NCBI RefSeq assembly: GCF_014647895.1
Contig: NZ_BMQB01000004.1
Location: 124,001 to 188,000, forward strand
Length of the DNA stretch: 64,000 nt
Direction of reading: 5' to 3'
From: Pilimelia anulata
GTDB lineage: Bacteria; Actinomycetota; Actinomycetes; Mycobacteriales; Micromonosporaceae
The notes beneath the pieces are model-generated. The model was not told the DNA's origin. It saw only the letters and a program-made list of their open reading frames with translations, and did not search any database. The translations under genes were made by a program, and so were the position numbers. Below, piece by piece: positions 26,443-35,593 of this stretch (the stretch's first letter is position 1; every line of letters starts with the position of its first letter).

Positions 26443-27114
26443 ATGAGCTATATGGATCGCTGGGATTATTCACACAGTGGTGCGGGTGACAACGTCATCC
26501 GAAGTGAATTCCCACCCACAGCACCGGGAGTACCCCCCACGCGATCCCTGACCAGCCGACTGCTGATCGCCGCCCTCGCGGTACCCGCGGTCATCGCCGG
26601 GGCCGCCGGCTCGGCCCTCGCCGCCGGCCCCGCCTCGCCCGTCACCGACCCGACCGGCGACGTCATCGCGGAGACCGGTTTCCCCACCGAGCAGCCGAAA
26701 GCCGACATCATCGTCGCCAACGGGCGCCGCGTCGGGGCCGAATTGGAGCTGGGCTTCAAGACGGCCCAGCCCACCGACCCGCAGCGGGACCCGCTGTGGA
26801 AGCACGTCCTCACGGGCTCGGTATTCCGGATCGACACCGACAACGACGAGTCGTTCACGGAATTCCACCTCGTGTTCCGCGCGGGCGACAAGGAGCGCCC
26901 GACCGCCGACGTCTGGGGGAACGGCGAGGTGCTGTGCACGGCGAAGGATGCCCACGTCGACGGCACCAACGTCTTCACGTTCCCGCTGTCCTGCATCGAC
27001 AACCCCGCGGAGCTGTACTACAGCGCGCACCTGTCCTACGCGCAGGTGGACGACGCGGGGGGTCTGGACGCCTCCGACTCCGCGCCCGACAGCGGCTACG
27101 CGGCCGTCGACTAG
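26443..27114 (+). CDS. Secreted protein of unknown function
   Basis: 223 residues. A 35-residue polar leader precedes a signal-peptide-like stretch (LLIAALAVPAVIAGAAGSALAA). The mature part begins SPVTDPTGDVIAETGFPTEQ and is rich in beta-strand patterns with acidic loops (FRIDTDNDESFTEFHLVF). Two cysteines (EVLCTAKD, PLSCIDN) could pair. I do not recognise the family; a DOMON- or Ig-like beta sandwich is a guess. The ATG at 26443 and a second ATG at 26452 are both possible. The 118 bases upstream are AT-richer than their surroundings, suggesting a promoter. Confidence 0.65.
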   Translation: MSYMDRWDYSHSGAGDNVIRSEFPPTAPGVPPTRSLTSRLLIAALAVPAVIAGAAGSALAAGPASPVTDPTGDVIAETGFPTEQPKADIIVANGRRVGAELELGFKTAQPTDPQRDPLWKHVLTGSVFRIDTDNDESFTEFHLVFRAGDKERPTADVWGNGEVLCTAKDAHVDGTNVFTFPLSCIDNPAELYYSAHLSYAQVDDAGGLDASDSAPDSGYAAVD

Positions 27115-27128
27115 TCGGGGCGCGGGGC

Positions 27129-27162
27129 GGTGCCCGCGGTCCGGACCGGGACCGCGGGCACC
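27129..27162. terminator. Bidirectional terminator
   Basis: GGTGCCCGCGGTCC (27129-27142) pairs perfectly with 27149-27162 across a 6-base loop. It lies exactly between the convergent stops at 27114 and 27166 and should serve both genes. Confidence 0.85.
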
Positions 27163-27165
27163 CCG

Positions 27166-28002
27166 TCATTCGGTCGGTCGGACGCCCCCGGCGGCACAGT
27201 CGGCACCCACCCCTCGGGCGCGCGCCGCGACCACCAGGGCCGTGCCGTCCGGCGGGGTCGCGCCGATGCCGTCGACGCTGACCAGCAGCGGGCGCCAGCC
27301 GGCCGCGGCGAGCATGTCCGGCCAGTCGACGGCGGGGACCGGGCGGCGGCGCAGCCGGTCCACCTCGACCCGCGGCGGGTCGCCGGGGAAGCACCAGCGG
27401 CGCTCGGTGACCAGCCACGGTCCGGCGCGGCGATGCGTCACCGTCGCCGTACCGGCGACCCCGGCCACCTCGACCCGGTGCACCGTCGACCGGTCGAGCG
27501 GCGGCGTGCCGGCCATGGCCTCCACGATCAGCGTGGCACCCGGTGCGGCGTGCGCGGCCAGCCGGCGCAGCGTCGCCCCCGCGCCCGCCGCGTCGGGATA
27601 GTTGATCGTGTAACCGAGGCAGGTGATCGCCTCGAACGTCCGGCCGAGCGCGAGCGCCGTCATGTCCGCCCGCCGCACGTCCAGGTGCGGCCTGGTGGCC
27701 CTGGCCAGCGCCACCAGGCCGGCGAGCAGGTCGACGCCGACGAGGTCGTCGATCGCCGCGGCGAGACCGGCGAGGGTGTGGCCGGTCGCGCAGCCGACAT
27801 CGAGCAGCGAGCGCGGGCGGGCGGGTCGGTGGTGGTCGAGGACGGCGAGTATCCGTGCCGCCCGATCGCCGGCGGGGTCGGCGGTCAGCGCGTCGTACAC
27901 CGCCGGCTCCCGGTACGGCCAGCTCGCCGCAGCGAGATCACTCACGGCTGCCGCCGGGGGCGAGCAGGCTGCGGAGACCGATCTCGCATCGCCCGGGCCC
28001 AT
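27166..28002 (-). CDS. Class I SAM-dependent methyltransferase
   Basis: 278 residues, Rossmann-fold methyltransferase. RSLLDVGCATGHTLAGLA is the SAM-binding motif I, LVGVDLLAGLVALAR gives the acidic residue for the ribose, DVRRADMTALAL motif II, and FEAITCLGYTINY motif IV. The C-terminal beta domain (VERRWCFPGDPPRVEVD-like segment) resembles small-molecule methyltransferases. ATG 28002 has TAAGG about 8 bases upstream; GTG 27945 is a weaker alternative. Substrate unknown; it stands alone. Confidence 0.85.
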   Translation of the reverse strand: MGPGDARSVSAACSPPAAAVSDLAAASWPYREPAVYDALTADPAGDRAARILAVLDHHRPARPRSLLDVGCATGHTLAGLAAAIDDLVGVDLLAGLVALARATRPHLDVRRADMTALALGRTFEAITCLGYTINYPDAAGAGATLRRLAAHAAPGATLIVEAMAGTPPLDRSTVHRVEVAGVAGTATVTHRRAGPWLVTERRWCFPGDPPRVEVDRLRRRPVPAVDWPDMLAAAGWRPLLVSVDGIGATPPDGTALVVAARARGVGADCAAGGVRPTE

Positions 28003-28102
28003 CCGCAGACCTTACCGGCGGAGGCCGCTCCGCATCACCTCCGCGAAGCAGCCGGATACACGTCCCCCGCGCCGCGGACGCACCGCCGTGGACGTAGCCC
28101 GG

Positions 28103-28756
28103 TCAGGCGCAGCGCAGGGCGCGGTCGGCGACCTCGCAGCGGGCGCTGACCGCGTTGTTCGCCGGGTCGCTGTCGCGCGGCAGCGTCGACGTGATCCCCA
28201 GCGTCTGCTCGATCGTCGCCGGCGTCGTCAGCGGTACCGTCGTCACGAAGCGGGCCGTCGCGGTCGGGCCGCCGTCGCCCGCGGCCGTGGGCCGCAGGAA
28301 GCAGTCGACGGCGCGGTCGGCCGAGTCGTGGTAGCAGCGGTGGCCCTCGTTCCAGGTGACGCCGGCCGGCAGCGTGCCGTGCACCCGGACGCCGCTGCGG
28401 TCGATCCCGGACGTCGCCGTCAGGGTGTACGTCAGGGTGCCCTCGTCGCCGGCCGCGTTCGGCTCGACCAGCCAGCGGACGCCGAAGTCGGTGACCTTGC
28501 GGACGCCGTCGCCGCAGGCGCCCTTGTTGTTGTTCCAGGCGGCGCCGTCGGGGCAGGTGTGCTCCGCGACGAGGACGCCGTTGCGGCACTGGATGTACAT
28601 GTTCCACGCGTACGGGTGGCGCCGGTTCCCCTCCTGCACCTGGCAGTGGAAGGGCACGTCGGTCGGGTACGTGACGGCTGCCTGCGCCGGCCCCGGCGTC
28701 CCCAGCAGCGCCGCGGCCACTGCGGCCGCCCCGATCCACCCACGTCGCGCGCTCAT
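28103..28756 (-). CDS. Secreted protein with CBM14-like and DUF11-like domains
   Basis: 217 residues. A signal peptide ends near residue 26 (PGPAQA). Residues 35-85 resemble a peritrophin-A/CBM14 chitin-binding fold: FHCQVQEG, MYIQCRNGVLVAEHTCPDG, AAWNNNKGACGD. Residues 95-215 look like one DUF11 surface repeat (GTLTYTLTATSG, GTLPAGVTW, ending DSDPANNAVSARC). It may bind chitin or a related amino-sugar polymer outside the cell (inference). CBM14 is mainly known from animals and is uncommon in bacteria. ATG 28756 has GGGTGG upstream. Confidence 0.7.
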   Translation of the reverse strand: MSARRGWIGAAAVAAALLGTPGPAQAAVTYPTDVPFHCQVQEGNRRHPYAWNMYIQCRNGVLVAEHTCPDGAAWNNNKGACGDGVRKVTDFGVRWLVEPNAAGDEGTLTYTLTATSGIDRSGVRVHGTLPAGVTWNEGHRCYHDSADRAVDCFLRPTAAGDGGPTATARFVTTVPLTTPATIEQTLGITSTLPRDSDPANNAVSARCEVADRALRCA

Positions 28757-28869
28757 CGATCCACCCCATCCACGAGTTTTGCTGCCGCGGCGACGATAAG
28801 CGGCCGGGCCGGGGCGGGCGCGCGGCCACGCCCCGGGCGTCACCCGATCGCGCGGGGTGGATGCGGTCG

Positions 28870-29874
28870 CTACGGCGCCAGGCGGGTGACCAGGTCGGCG
28901 ACCTCGGCCTCGTACTCGAGCCAGGGCCGGTCGGTCCGGAAGCCCATGTCGCTGTTGATCTTCATGAGGTGCTGGTCCTCGGGGTCGTTCCAGGTCTGTA
29001 CCTCGTGCACCCGCGGGGCGGCGGCGCGCAGCTCGAACAGCATCCGGGCCTTCATCGCGCGGTCGATGCCGTACCCGCGGTGGTCGGGGACCACCACCGT
29101 GTCGTACTGGTCGGCCCGGCTCGGCCGCTGCGCGGGCACCACCACCTCGGTCAGCCCGGCGACGTCGTCGCTGCGCTCGTGGATGGCCACGATCACGTGC
29201 GGGGCGAGGCCGCGGCGGTGCAGGCAGGCGATGCTCTCGGTGAGCCGCTGCGGGTCGTACGAGCTGGGCCGCAGCTCCAGGTCGCCCTCGTCGCCGGCGT
29301 TGCGCATCTCGGCCTTGGCCAGGGCGTACGAGGGCAGCAGCTCGGTCGGCGGCCCGCCGCTGTGGTACGCCAGCCGGTACCCCGAGCCGATCCCGCGGGC
29401 CATCTCGCCGAGGGCCAGCCAGTCCACGGTGGCGAGGTCGAGGATGCTGCGCACCTCGGCGTACGCCCGGCGGAAGCCCAGGCCCTCGTAGAAGTCGACG
29501 CCGGGGGTGTCGCCGGGCACCTCGACGCCGACGGACGCGTACCCCTGCGCGTGCGCCCAGCGGACCGCCCGGCCCAGCAACTGCCGGCCCAGGCCGCGGC
29601 GGCGGACGGCCGGGTCGACCACCAGTTCGATCACGCCCGTGTCACCCATCAGGAGCATGCTCACGTGCCCCCGCAGCACGCCGTCACCGTCGGTGGCGAT
29701 CCACGCCTGCCGGCGCTGGCCGGGCATCAGCTCGGCGATGTTCTCGCGGAAGAGGGTGTTGCGCCACAGTGGATCACCGGGTTGGTCGGCCGTGAGCGCG
29801 GCGTTGAGCAGCGTCAACAGCGCCGCCACCTCGACCTCCGACGCGGTACGGGCATCCCACTCGCGAAACAGCAC
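28870..29874 (-). CDS. Tandem GNAT-family N-acetyltransferase
   Basis: 334 residues with two GNAT folds. Domain 1 has the acetyl-CoA pyrophosphate loop RRRGLGRQLLGRAVRWA and GVDFYEGLGFRR. Domain 2 has VVVPDHRGYGIDRAMKARML and LMKINSDMGFRTDRPW. Tandem GNAT proteins of this kind are common in actinobacteria and include mycothiol synthase-like enzymes, but mycothiol-specific features are not obvious. GTG 29874 (VLFREWDARTAS) is preferred to a start at 29922. Acceptor unknown. Confidence 0.85.
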   Translation of the reverse strand: MLFREWDARTASEVEVAALLTLLNAALTADQPGDPLWRNTLFRENIAELMPGQRRQAWIATDGDGVLRGHVSMLLMGDTGVIELVVDPAVRRRGLGRQLLGRAVRWAHAQGYASVGVEVPGDTPGVDFYEGLGFRRAYAEVRSILDLATVDWLALGEMARGIGSGYRLAYHSGGPPTELLPSYALAKAEMRNAGDEGDLELRPSSYDPQRLTESIACLHRRGLAPHVIVAIHERSDDVAGLTEVVVPAQRPSRADQYDTVVVPDHRGYGIDRAMKARMLFELRAAAPRVHEVQTWNDPEDQHLMKINSDMGFRTDRPWLEYEAEVADLVTRLAP

Positions 29875-29938
29875 CCGTCTAGCTTGCCCGTAATGGACGC
29901 CCGACGGAAGCGCCCTGCACACCCGACCGAGTATCGCG

Positions 29939-30973
29939 CTAGCTGCGGCTTCGCACGCCGTAGTCGTTGGCGGTCGTGTAGACCTTCTGCGCGTAAGGGG
30001 CGAGGTTGTTGTACGCCAGGATCGCCCGCCACCACTGGGCGGCGTCGCCGAGGTCCCGGCCGCCGGCGCAGAGGTACTGGCCGGCGGCGAGCGCGGCGTC
30101 GTCGAGGTCGTTCGGGTCCTTGATCCCGTCGCCGTCGCCGTCGGCGCCGCTGCGCTGCCAGGTCGTCGGGATGAACTGCATCGGGCCGACGGCCCGGTCC
30201 CAGACCTTGTCGCCGTCGAGGACGCCCCTGTCGGTGTCCTTGATCGGCGCCCGGCCCTCCTTGCCGTCCAGCGGCAGGCCGATGATCGTCGGCAGCGCCT
30301 TGCCGTCGGGGCCGAGCTGGGCGCCGTTGTGGCTGCCGTGGCCGGACTCGACCAGGCCGATCGCGGCGAGCGTCGTCCAGCTCAGCCGGCAGCGGGGGAG
30401 GGTGCGGCCGACGACCAGCTCGGCGTACCCGTACGCCTCCAGCGCCGTCGGCGGGATGACCGTGCGGGTGGCCAGGCCGGCGGCCCAGCCGCGCAGCGTG
30501 TCGGCCGGGCGGCCGGTGGTGCCGGTCGGCGGCAGGCCGGTCGGGCCGAACGTGGGGGCGCCGGTGCCGGTCGGCCCGCCGGTGGGCAGCGCGCCGCCGT
30601 CCAGGGTCGGCGTGGGGTTGGTGGTGGGCGCGGCGTCCGCGGCGGGCGGGTCGCGCAGGTCGGGCAGCAGGCCGCCGGTGAGCACCGAGGCGGCGATCAG
30701 GGCCACCATGACCAGGTACGGCGCGGCCAGGCCCACGCCGGGGTGGCGCAGCCAGCCGCCTAGCGTGCGGTGCGGCGGCGGCGCGGCCGCGCCGCGGTGC
30801 CGGGCGGCGTCGGCGGGGGTGCCGGGGCGGACGGCCGGGCGGCCGGGGGTGACCGCGGCGTCGGGGGTCGCGGCGCGCACCCGCGGCGGCGGCCCGGGGG
30901 GTCGCTCGGTCGCCGCGGCGCCGCCGTCGGCGGCCGCCGCGGCCGGGTCGGTACCGGCGCGCGCCCCACTCAC
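29939..30973 (-). CDS. Membrane-anchored lytic murein transglycosylase
   Basis: 344 residues. A Pro/Ala-rich cytoplasmic segment (1-75) is followed by one membrane helix (GLAAPYLVMVALIAASVL), a Thr/Pro/Gly linker (TNPTPTLDGG, TGLPPTGTTGR), and a C-terminal lysozyme-like domain. The catalytic Glu is in LAAIGLVESGHGSHNGAQ, and AVGPMQFIPTTWQRSGADGD is the family signature. It ends DGDGDGIKDPNDLDDAALAA, a calcium-type acidic loop built into the fold. It cleaves peptidoglycan glycan strands outside the membrane. GTG start. Confidence 0.92.
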   Translation of the reverse strand: MSGARAGTDPAAAAADGGAAATERPPGPPPRVRAATPDAAVTPGRPAVRPGTPADAARHRGAAAPPPHRTLGGWLRHPGVGLAAPYLVMVALIAASVLTGGLLPDLRDPPAADAAPTTNPTPTLDGGALPTGGPTGTGAPTFGPTGLPPTGTTGRPADTLRGWAAGLATRTVIPPTALEAYGYAELVVGRTLPRCRLSWTTLAAIGLVESGHGSHNGAQLGPDGKALPTIIGLPLDGKEGRAPIKDTDRGVLDGDKVWDRAVGPMQFIPTTWQRSGADGDGDGIKDPNDLDDAALAAGQYLCAGGRDLGDAAQWWRAILAYNNLAPYAQKVYTTANDYGVRSRS

Positions 30974-31230
30974 CCCGCCAGTATGGCGCAGCGAGGCGCA
31001 TCACACCGCCCGTACTGCCGGCGAGCGGGTTGCCAAGACCCACTAGGCTCGGGGTCCATCTCGGATCACCACGGTCGACCACCCACCCCCGGTGACCAGC
31101 GCGGTGACCCGCGGCGACCCGTGCGGGGTGACGGGTCGACCTACCGAGGGTCAGCTACCGGATCAGCCGGTGTGCCCGGTCGCCGCAATGTGATCTGCTG
31201 ACGGGTGACGAGCAGGGCGGAGGTTACCGA

Positions 31231-33897
31231 TTGCCGGCACGGGTTGCAGCGCCCAGTGGACAGGTCACGTTCGTCTTCACCGACATCGAGGGTTCGACCC
31301 GCCTCGCCCGCGTCCTGGGCGACCGGTACCAGGCGCTGCTGACCGCCCACCGCCGCGTGCTGCGGGCCCACCTGACCGTGCACGGCGTCGAGCTGTTCAC
31401 CGAGGGTGACTCGTTCTTCCTCGCCTTCGCGGGCGCCCGCGAGGCGATCGACGGCTGCCTGGCCGCGCAGCGCGCGCTGTACCGGTGCGACTGGCCCGCC
31501 GGCGCCCGGCCGCGGGTCCGGATGGGCCTGCACACGGGGTACGCCGTCCCGACCGCCGGCGAGTACGCCAGCCCCGAGGTGCACCGCGCCGCCCGGGTGG
31601 CCTCGGCCGCGCACGGCGGGCAGGTGCTCTGCTCGGCGGCCACGGCCCGCGAGGCCGGCGCGCTGCCGGCCGACGTGGAGGTGCGCGACCTGGGGCTGCA
31701 CCGGCTGCGCGGGTTCGACGGCCGGACCAGGCTGCTGCAACTGACCTGCCCGGGCGTCGACCGCGACTTCCCCCGGCCGCGCACCTCGGGCGTGGTCCGG
31801 CACAACCTGCCGGCCCCGGTCACGCCGTTCGTCGGGCGGGAGCGGGAGCGGGCCGACCTGCGGGCGCTGCTCCAGGCGCACCGGCTGGTCACCGTCGTCG
31901 GCGCGCCGGGCGTGGGCAAGACGCGGCTCGCCGTGCGGGTCGCGGCCGGGCAGACCGAGCGGTTCGCCGACGGCGTCTGGTACGTCGACCTGGCCGGGCT
32001 CGCGCCCGCCGCCGTGCCGGCCGCGGTCGCCGCCGGGCTGGGCGTGCGGCTGGAGACCGGGCGCGGGCTGCCGCCGCGGATGGCCGAGATCACCACCGCG
32101 CACGACGTCCTGCTGGTGCTCGACACCTGCGAGGTCGCGCCGGACGTGCTCGCCCAGGTCGCGACGCAGCTCCTCGCCGGCTGCGGCGACACCCGGCTGC
32201 TGGTGATCGGCCGGCAGCCGCTCGGCGTGCCGGGGGAGTGCGTGTGGCGGACCCCGCCGATGGGCTTCCAGCCGGGGCCGGGCGGGGAGCCGAGCGACGC
32301 GCTGACGCTGCTGCGCCGCCGGGCCGAGGCCGCCCGCGGCGGGCGCGCGGTCGAGCGGGCCGAGCTGCCCGTGCTGCAGGAGGTCGCCGCCGGGCTGGAG
32401 GGCCTGCCGCTGGCGCTGGAACTGGCCGCGGCGCAGTTGCGCTGCGTACCGGTGGCGGACCTGCCCGCCCGGCTGGACGAGCTGGTCGGCGCGGCCGGGC
32501 CGGAGCCGGTCGAGCCGGCGGCCGGGGGCGCGGCGGCCGGGCGGATGACCAGCCTGGCCGAGAGCGTCGGCTGGTCGTACCGGCGGCTACCCGGCCGGGC
32601 CGCCCGGCTGCTGCGGGCGCTGTCGGTGTTCGCCGGCCCGGTGCCGGCCGAGGCGATCCGCTGGGTGATCCAGGAGGACCCGCTGGAGCCGCTGGCCACG
32701 CTCGTGGACGTGTCGCTGGTGGAGGCGGTGCCCGACCCGGCGGGGGTGCGGTACCAGCTCCTGCGGCCCGTCCGCGCGTACGCGGCCCGGCGGCTGGCCG
32801 GCGCGGGCGAGGAGGCGGCGGCCCGCGGCCGGCACGCCCGCTGGGTGGCCCGCGAGCTGGCGCTTCAGCACGTCGCCGAGGACGGGCGCCCGGCCACCTG
32901 GGCGCTGTCCGCGATCGACCCGCTGCGCGGCGAGATCGACGACGCGCTGGCCTGGACGGTCGCCGCGGGCGACCCGTGGCAGGCGCTGCGGCTGGTCCGG
33001 GCGCTGGACGCGTGGTGGATCGAGCGCGGCGCGACCGCCCGGGCCCGGGCCTGGCTGTGCCGGCTGTACGGCCGGCTCGGCGGCCCCGACCCGCTGACCG
33101 ACGCCACCCCGCCCGGCCAGGGCCCGCTGCTGGTCGAGCTGTTCCTGCTGCACAGCCGGCTGGCCGCCGCGGCCGCCGACGCCCCGGCCGCCGCGGTGTT
33201 CGCCGGCCGGGCCCGCCGGCTGGCCCGCTCCCTCGACGACCCCGGCCTGTGCCTGCTGGTCGACGCGTGGGCGCCGGTCGAGGCGACCGAGGACGGGTAC
33301 CGCGACGTGCTGCGCCGCGCGGCGGCGCTGCGGATGGCCGGCGACGCGCTGCCGGCCGTGCACGGCCTCGGCACGCTGCTCTGGCAGCGCGGGGCCTGGT
33401 CGGAGCTGGTCGACCTGCTGGTCGGCGCCCGCCCGGTGGAGGCGTCCCGGCCGGCCGTGCGCGGCCGGCGGACGATCGACGCCGCGCTCGGCCTGACCGC
33501 GCTGGCCCGCGACGACCTGGTCTCGGCGCACCACCACCTGAGCGGGGCGCTGCGGGCGCAGGTGGCGTTCGGCTTCGAGCTGGCCGCCTGCAACACGATC
33601 GCCGGGGTCGCGGTGCGCTGCGCGGCGACCGGCGACGGGCTGACCGCCGCCCGGCTGTTCGGCGCTGCCGACGCGAACCGGGCCGCGCGCAGCGCGGTCG
33701 CCGACGTCGCGGCGCCGTTCTTCGCCCAGCGCGAGGAGCGCGCCCGGGCGCTGGGCGGGCCGGCGTTCGACGCCGCGTACGCCCAGGGGGCCACGTGGAG
33801 CCTGGCCGAGGCGGCCGAGGTGGCGCTGGCCATCCCCGCGCCGAGCCCGGCCGAGGGGCGCCGCTGCCGGACCCCGAACGCGGTGGCCCGGCGCTGA
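31231..33897 (+). CDS. Class III nucleotide-cyclase-like / STAND ATPase regulator
   Basis: 888 residues. Residues 10-170 form a class III cyclase fold with both metal Asp (FTDIEGS Asp18, FTEGD Asp60). The substrate Lys position is Phe57 and the transition-state Asn is His118 (VHRAARVASAAHGGQV), so it may not make cyclic nucleotide. Residues about 195-480 are an AAA/STAND ATPase (VVGAPGVGKTRLA Walker A, DVLLVLDTCEV Walker B). The remainder is helical TPR-like. No output DNA-binding domain is present. TTG 31231 is well supported by GGAGG 7 bases upstream. Likely a sensory scaffold. Confidence 0.87.
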   Translation: MPARVAAPSGQVTFVFTDIEGSTRLARVLGDRYQALLTAHRRVLRAHLTVHGVELFTEGDSFFLAFAGAREAIDGCLAAQRALYRCDWPAGARPRVRMGLHTGYAVPTAGEYASPEVHRAARVASAAHGGQVLCSAATAREAGALPADVEVRDLGLHRLRGFDGRTRLLQLTCPGVDRDFPRPRTSGVVRHNLPAPVTPFVGRERERADLRALLQAHRLVTVVGAPGVGKTRLAVRVAAGQTERFADGVWYVDLAGLAPAAVPAAVAAGLGVRLETGRGLPPRMAEITTAHDVLLVLDTCEVAPDVLAQVATQLLAGCGDTRLLVIGRQPLGVPGECVWRTPPMGFQPGPGGEPSDALTLLRRRAEAARGGRAVERAELPVLQEVAAGLEGLPLALELAAAQLRCVPVADLPARLDELVGAAGPEPVEPAAGGAAAGRMTSLAESVGWSYRRLPGRAARLLRALSVFAGPVPAEAIRWVIQEDPLEPLATLVDVSLVEAVPDPAGVRYQLLRPVRAYAARRLAGAGEEAAARGRHARWVARELALQHVAEDGRPATWALSAIDPLRGEIDDALAWTVAAGDPWQALRLVRALDAWWIERGATARARAWLCRLYGRLGGPDPLTDATPPGQGPLLVELFLLHSRLAAAAADAPAAAVFAGRARRLARSLDDPGLCLLVDAWAPVEATEDGYRDVLRRAAALRMAGDALPAVHGLGTLLWQRGAWSELVDLLVGARPVEASRPAVRGRRTIDAALGLTALARDDLVSAHHHLSGALRAQVAFGFELAACNTIAGVAVRCAATGDGLTAARLFGAADANRAARSAVADVAAPFFAQREERARALGGPAFDAAYAQGATWSLAEAAEVALAIPAPSPAEGRRCRTPNAVARR

Positions 33898-33967
33898 CCC
33901 CGTCCGAAATGCGTTTCTTTACCTGGTCAGTCCCGTTATCCGGGGTGTGTGGGGTGATGTCGACCAG

Positions 33968-35593
33968 GTGACGTACCAGCGCTTCCTCGACGAAGCGCAC
34001 GTCTACTGGTGCGGCCAGCTCGCCGCGCCGCACGCCGACCAGGTGGTGCTCGCCGAGGTCGGGCACCCCGACCCGCGGGTGCTGCTGCGCGTGCTCACCC
34101 TCGCCAACGCCGTCCGCCGGCTGCACCCCGCCCGGCTGGTCCTGCTCGCCGGCGCCGACGGCGAGCCGCCCGAGCTGGGCCCGCTCGCCGCCGCGTACGC
34201 CGCCGACGAGATCGTCGACATCGCCGGCCGGACCGAGCGGCGGGTCACGGCGCTCGCCGCCCGCGCGGCCGGCGGCGGGCCGCCGGACGCGGCGCACGCG
34301 CTCACCCCGTACGTCGACACCGGCCACCGCCGGCGCACCCGCGGCCCGCTCACCGCCCGCCGCCGGACCGCGCCCGAGTACCGCCTCGCCGGCCTGCGCG
34401 CCCGCGCCCGGGCCGCCGTGTACGAGGACGTCCTCGCCGTCGGCCGCCCGGTCGCGCTGGTCGCCGCCGACACCACCGACGACGGCGCCGGGCTCGCGGT
34501 CCGGGCCGCCCGCCGCGCACACGTGCCCGTGCTCGCCGTCCAGCCGCGCGGCGGCCTGCGCGCGTACTGCCTGTTCCCCGGCCACAGCCCGCCGGACGCG
34601 CCGTTCGCCGACGCCCTCGAACCGCTGCTCGCCGAGTACTTCGCCGGCCGGGTCTGGGCCCGCCGGGCCGAGCTGGCCCCCGCCGCCGAGCACACCGCGT
34701 GGCGCGCCCGCCGCGGCCTCGGCCGCCCCGCCGGCCTGCTGCCCGACGCCGTCGAGCTGGCCACCGCCGCGCAGCGCCGGCAGGTGCGCGCGCACGTCGC
34801 CGCCCGGTACGGCCTCGACCCCGCCCGCCCGACCGTCGTCGTCGGCCACCGCCCGGTCACCGAGGCGCCCACCGGCCCGGCCGCCGAGGTCGCCGACTGG
34901 TACGCCCGCACCGCCGCGCACGCCCGCGACCTGCCCGCGGCGAACTGGCTGCTGCTCGACCACCCGGCCCAGGACGACCGCACCGGCAGCGTCGCCGCCC
35001 TCGCCGCCGCGCACGCCGGCGCCGACCACCTGCGCTTCCTGCCCGGCCGGGCGCTCAGCCGCAACGCGCTGCTCGCCCTCGCCGACCTCGGCGTGGTCCT
35101 GCACGGCCGGCTCGGCCCGACGCTGGCCGGGTACGGCGTCCCGGTCCTCGCCGCCGGCCGCGGCCCGTGGACCGGCTGCGGCCTCGCCCTGCCCGCCGCC
35201 GACGTGGCCGACCCCGGCGGCCTGCTCGGCGAGTGCGTCGCCGCGCTGCGCGCCGGCCGGTCACCGCTGCCGCCCGACGCCGTCGCCCGGGCCCGGCTGT
35301 GGCGCTGGCTCGCCGACGCCGGCGGGGACGTCGCGTCCGGGCTGGTCCCGCCGTACGAGCTGTGGCCCGCCGAGCACCTGCTGCGCGCGCTGACCGCCCA
35401 CCTGCGGCACGTCGAGCCGGACGCCGAACCGGTGTTCGCCGCCGTCGAGCGGGCGTTCACCCAGCGGCTGCCGCTGCTCACCCGGGTCGACCTGCCCGGC
35501 GGGCCCGAGCCGGCCCGCCGCCCGGCCCCGGCGGCCGTGCCGCACAGCCGCGCCGACGCCGACGCGCCCGCCGCCCCGGCGGTGGCCGAGTGA
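33968..35593 (+). CDS. Capsule-polysaccharide-synthesis-like GT-B protein
   Basis: 541 residues. The C-terminal half resembles GT-B proteins of capsule synthesis: PTVVVGHRPVTEAP starts the donor-like domain, then LPAANWLLLDHPAQDDR (in place of the usual K-P-H-P), DLGVVLHGRLGPTLAGYGVP and AGRGPWTGCGLALP, comparable to the T-G-R-G-T-x-G-x-E...G-x-P-x-I block. The catalytic Glu of typical members is not obvious. The Arg-rich middle and Pro/Ala-rich tail are unusual. GTG 33968 is the likely start. The stop overlaps the next GTG. The role in a surface glycan is inferred from this pattern only. Confidence 0.55.
   Translation: MTYQRFLDEAHVYWCGQLAAPHADQVVLAEVGHPDPRVLLRVLTLANAVRRLHPARLVLLAGADGEPPELGPLAAAYAADEIVDIAGRTERRVTALAARAAGGGPPDAAHALTPYVDTGHRRRTRGPLTARRRTAPEYRLAGLRARARAAVYEDVLAVGRPVALVAADTTDDGAGLAVRAARRAHVPVLAVQPRGGLRAYCLFPGHSPPDAPFADALEPLLAEYFAGRVWARRAELAPAAEHTAWRARRGLGRPAGLLPDAVELATAAQRRQVRAHVAARYGLDPARPTVVVGHRPVTEAPTGPAAEVADWYARTAAHARDLPAANWLLLDHPAQDDRTGSVAALAAAHAGADHLRFLPGRALSRNALLALADLGVVLHGRLGPTLAGYGVPVLAAGRGPWTGCGLALPAADVADPGGLLGECVAALRAGRSPLPPDAVARARLWRWLADAGGDVASGLVPPYELWPAEHLLRALTAHLRHVEPDAEPVFAAVERAFTQRLPLLTRVDLPGGPEPARRPAPAAVPHSRADADAPAAPAVAE

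Noticed and set aside
27942..27945. GTG 27945 as start of the methyltransferase
   Set aside because: The ATG at 28002 has a better ribosome site (TAAGG about 8 bases upstream), so the longer form is preferred.
30974..31230. c-di-AMP riboswitch in front of the lytic transglycosylase, a common context in actinobacteria
   Set aside because: The upstream region is only about 250 bases shared with a divergent gene, and no conserved ydaO-type core could be recognised.
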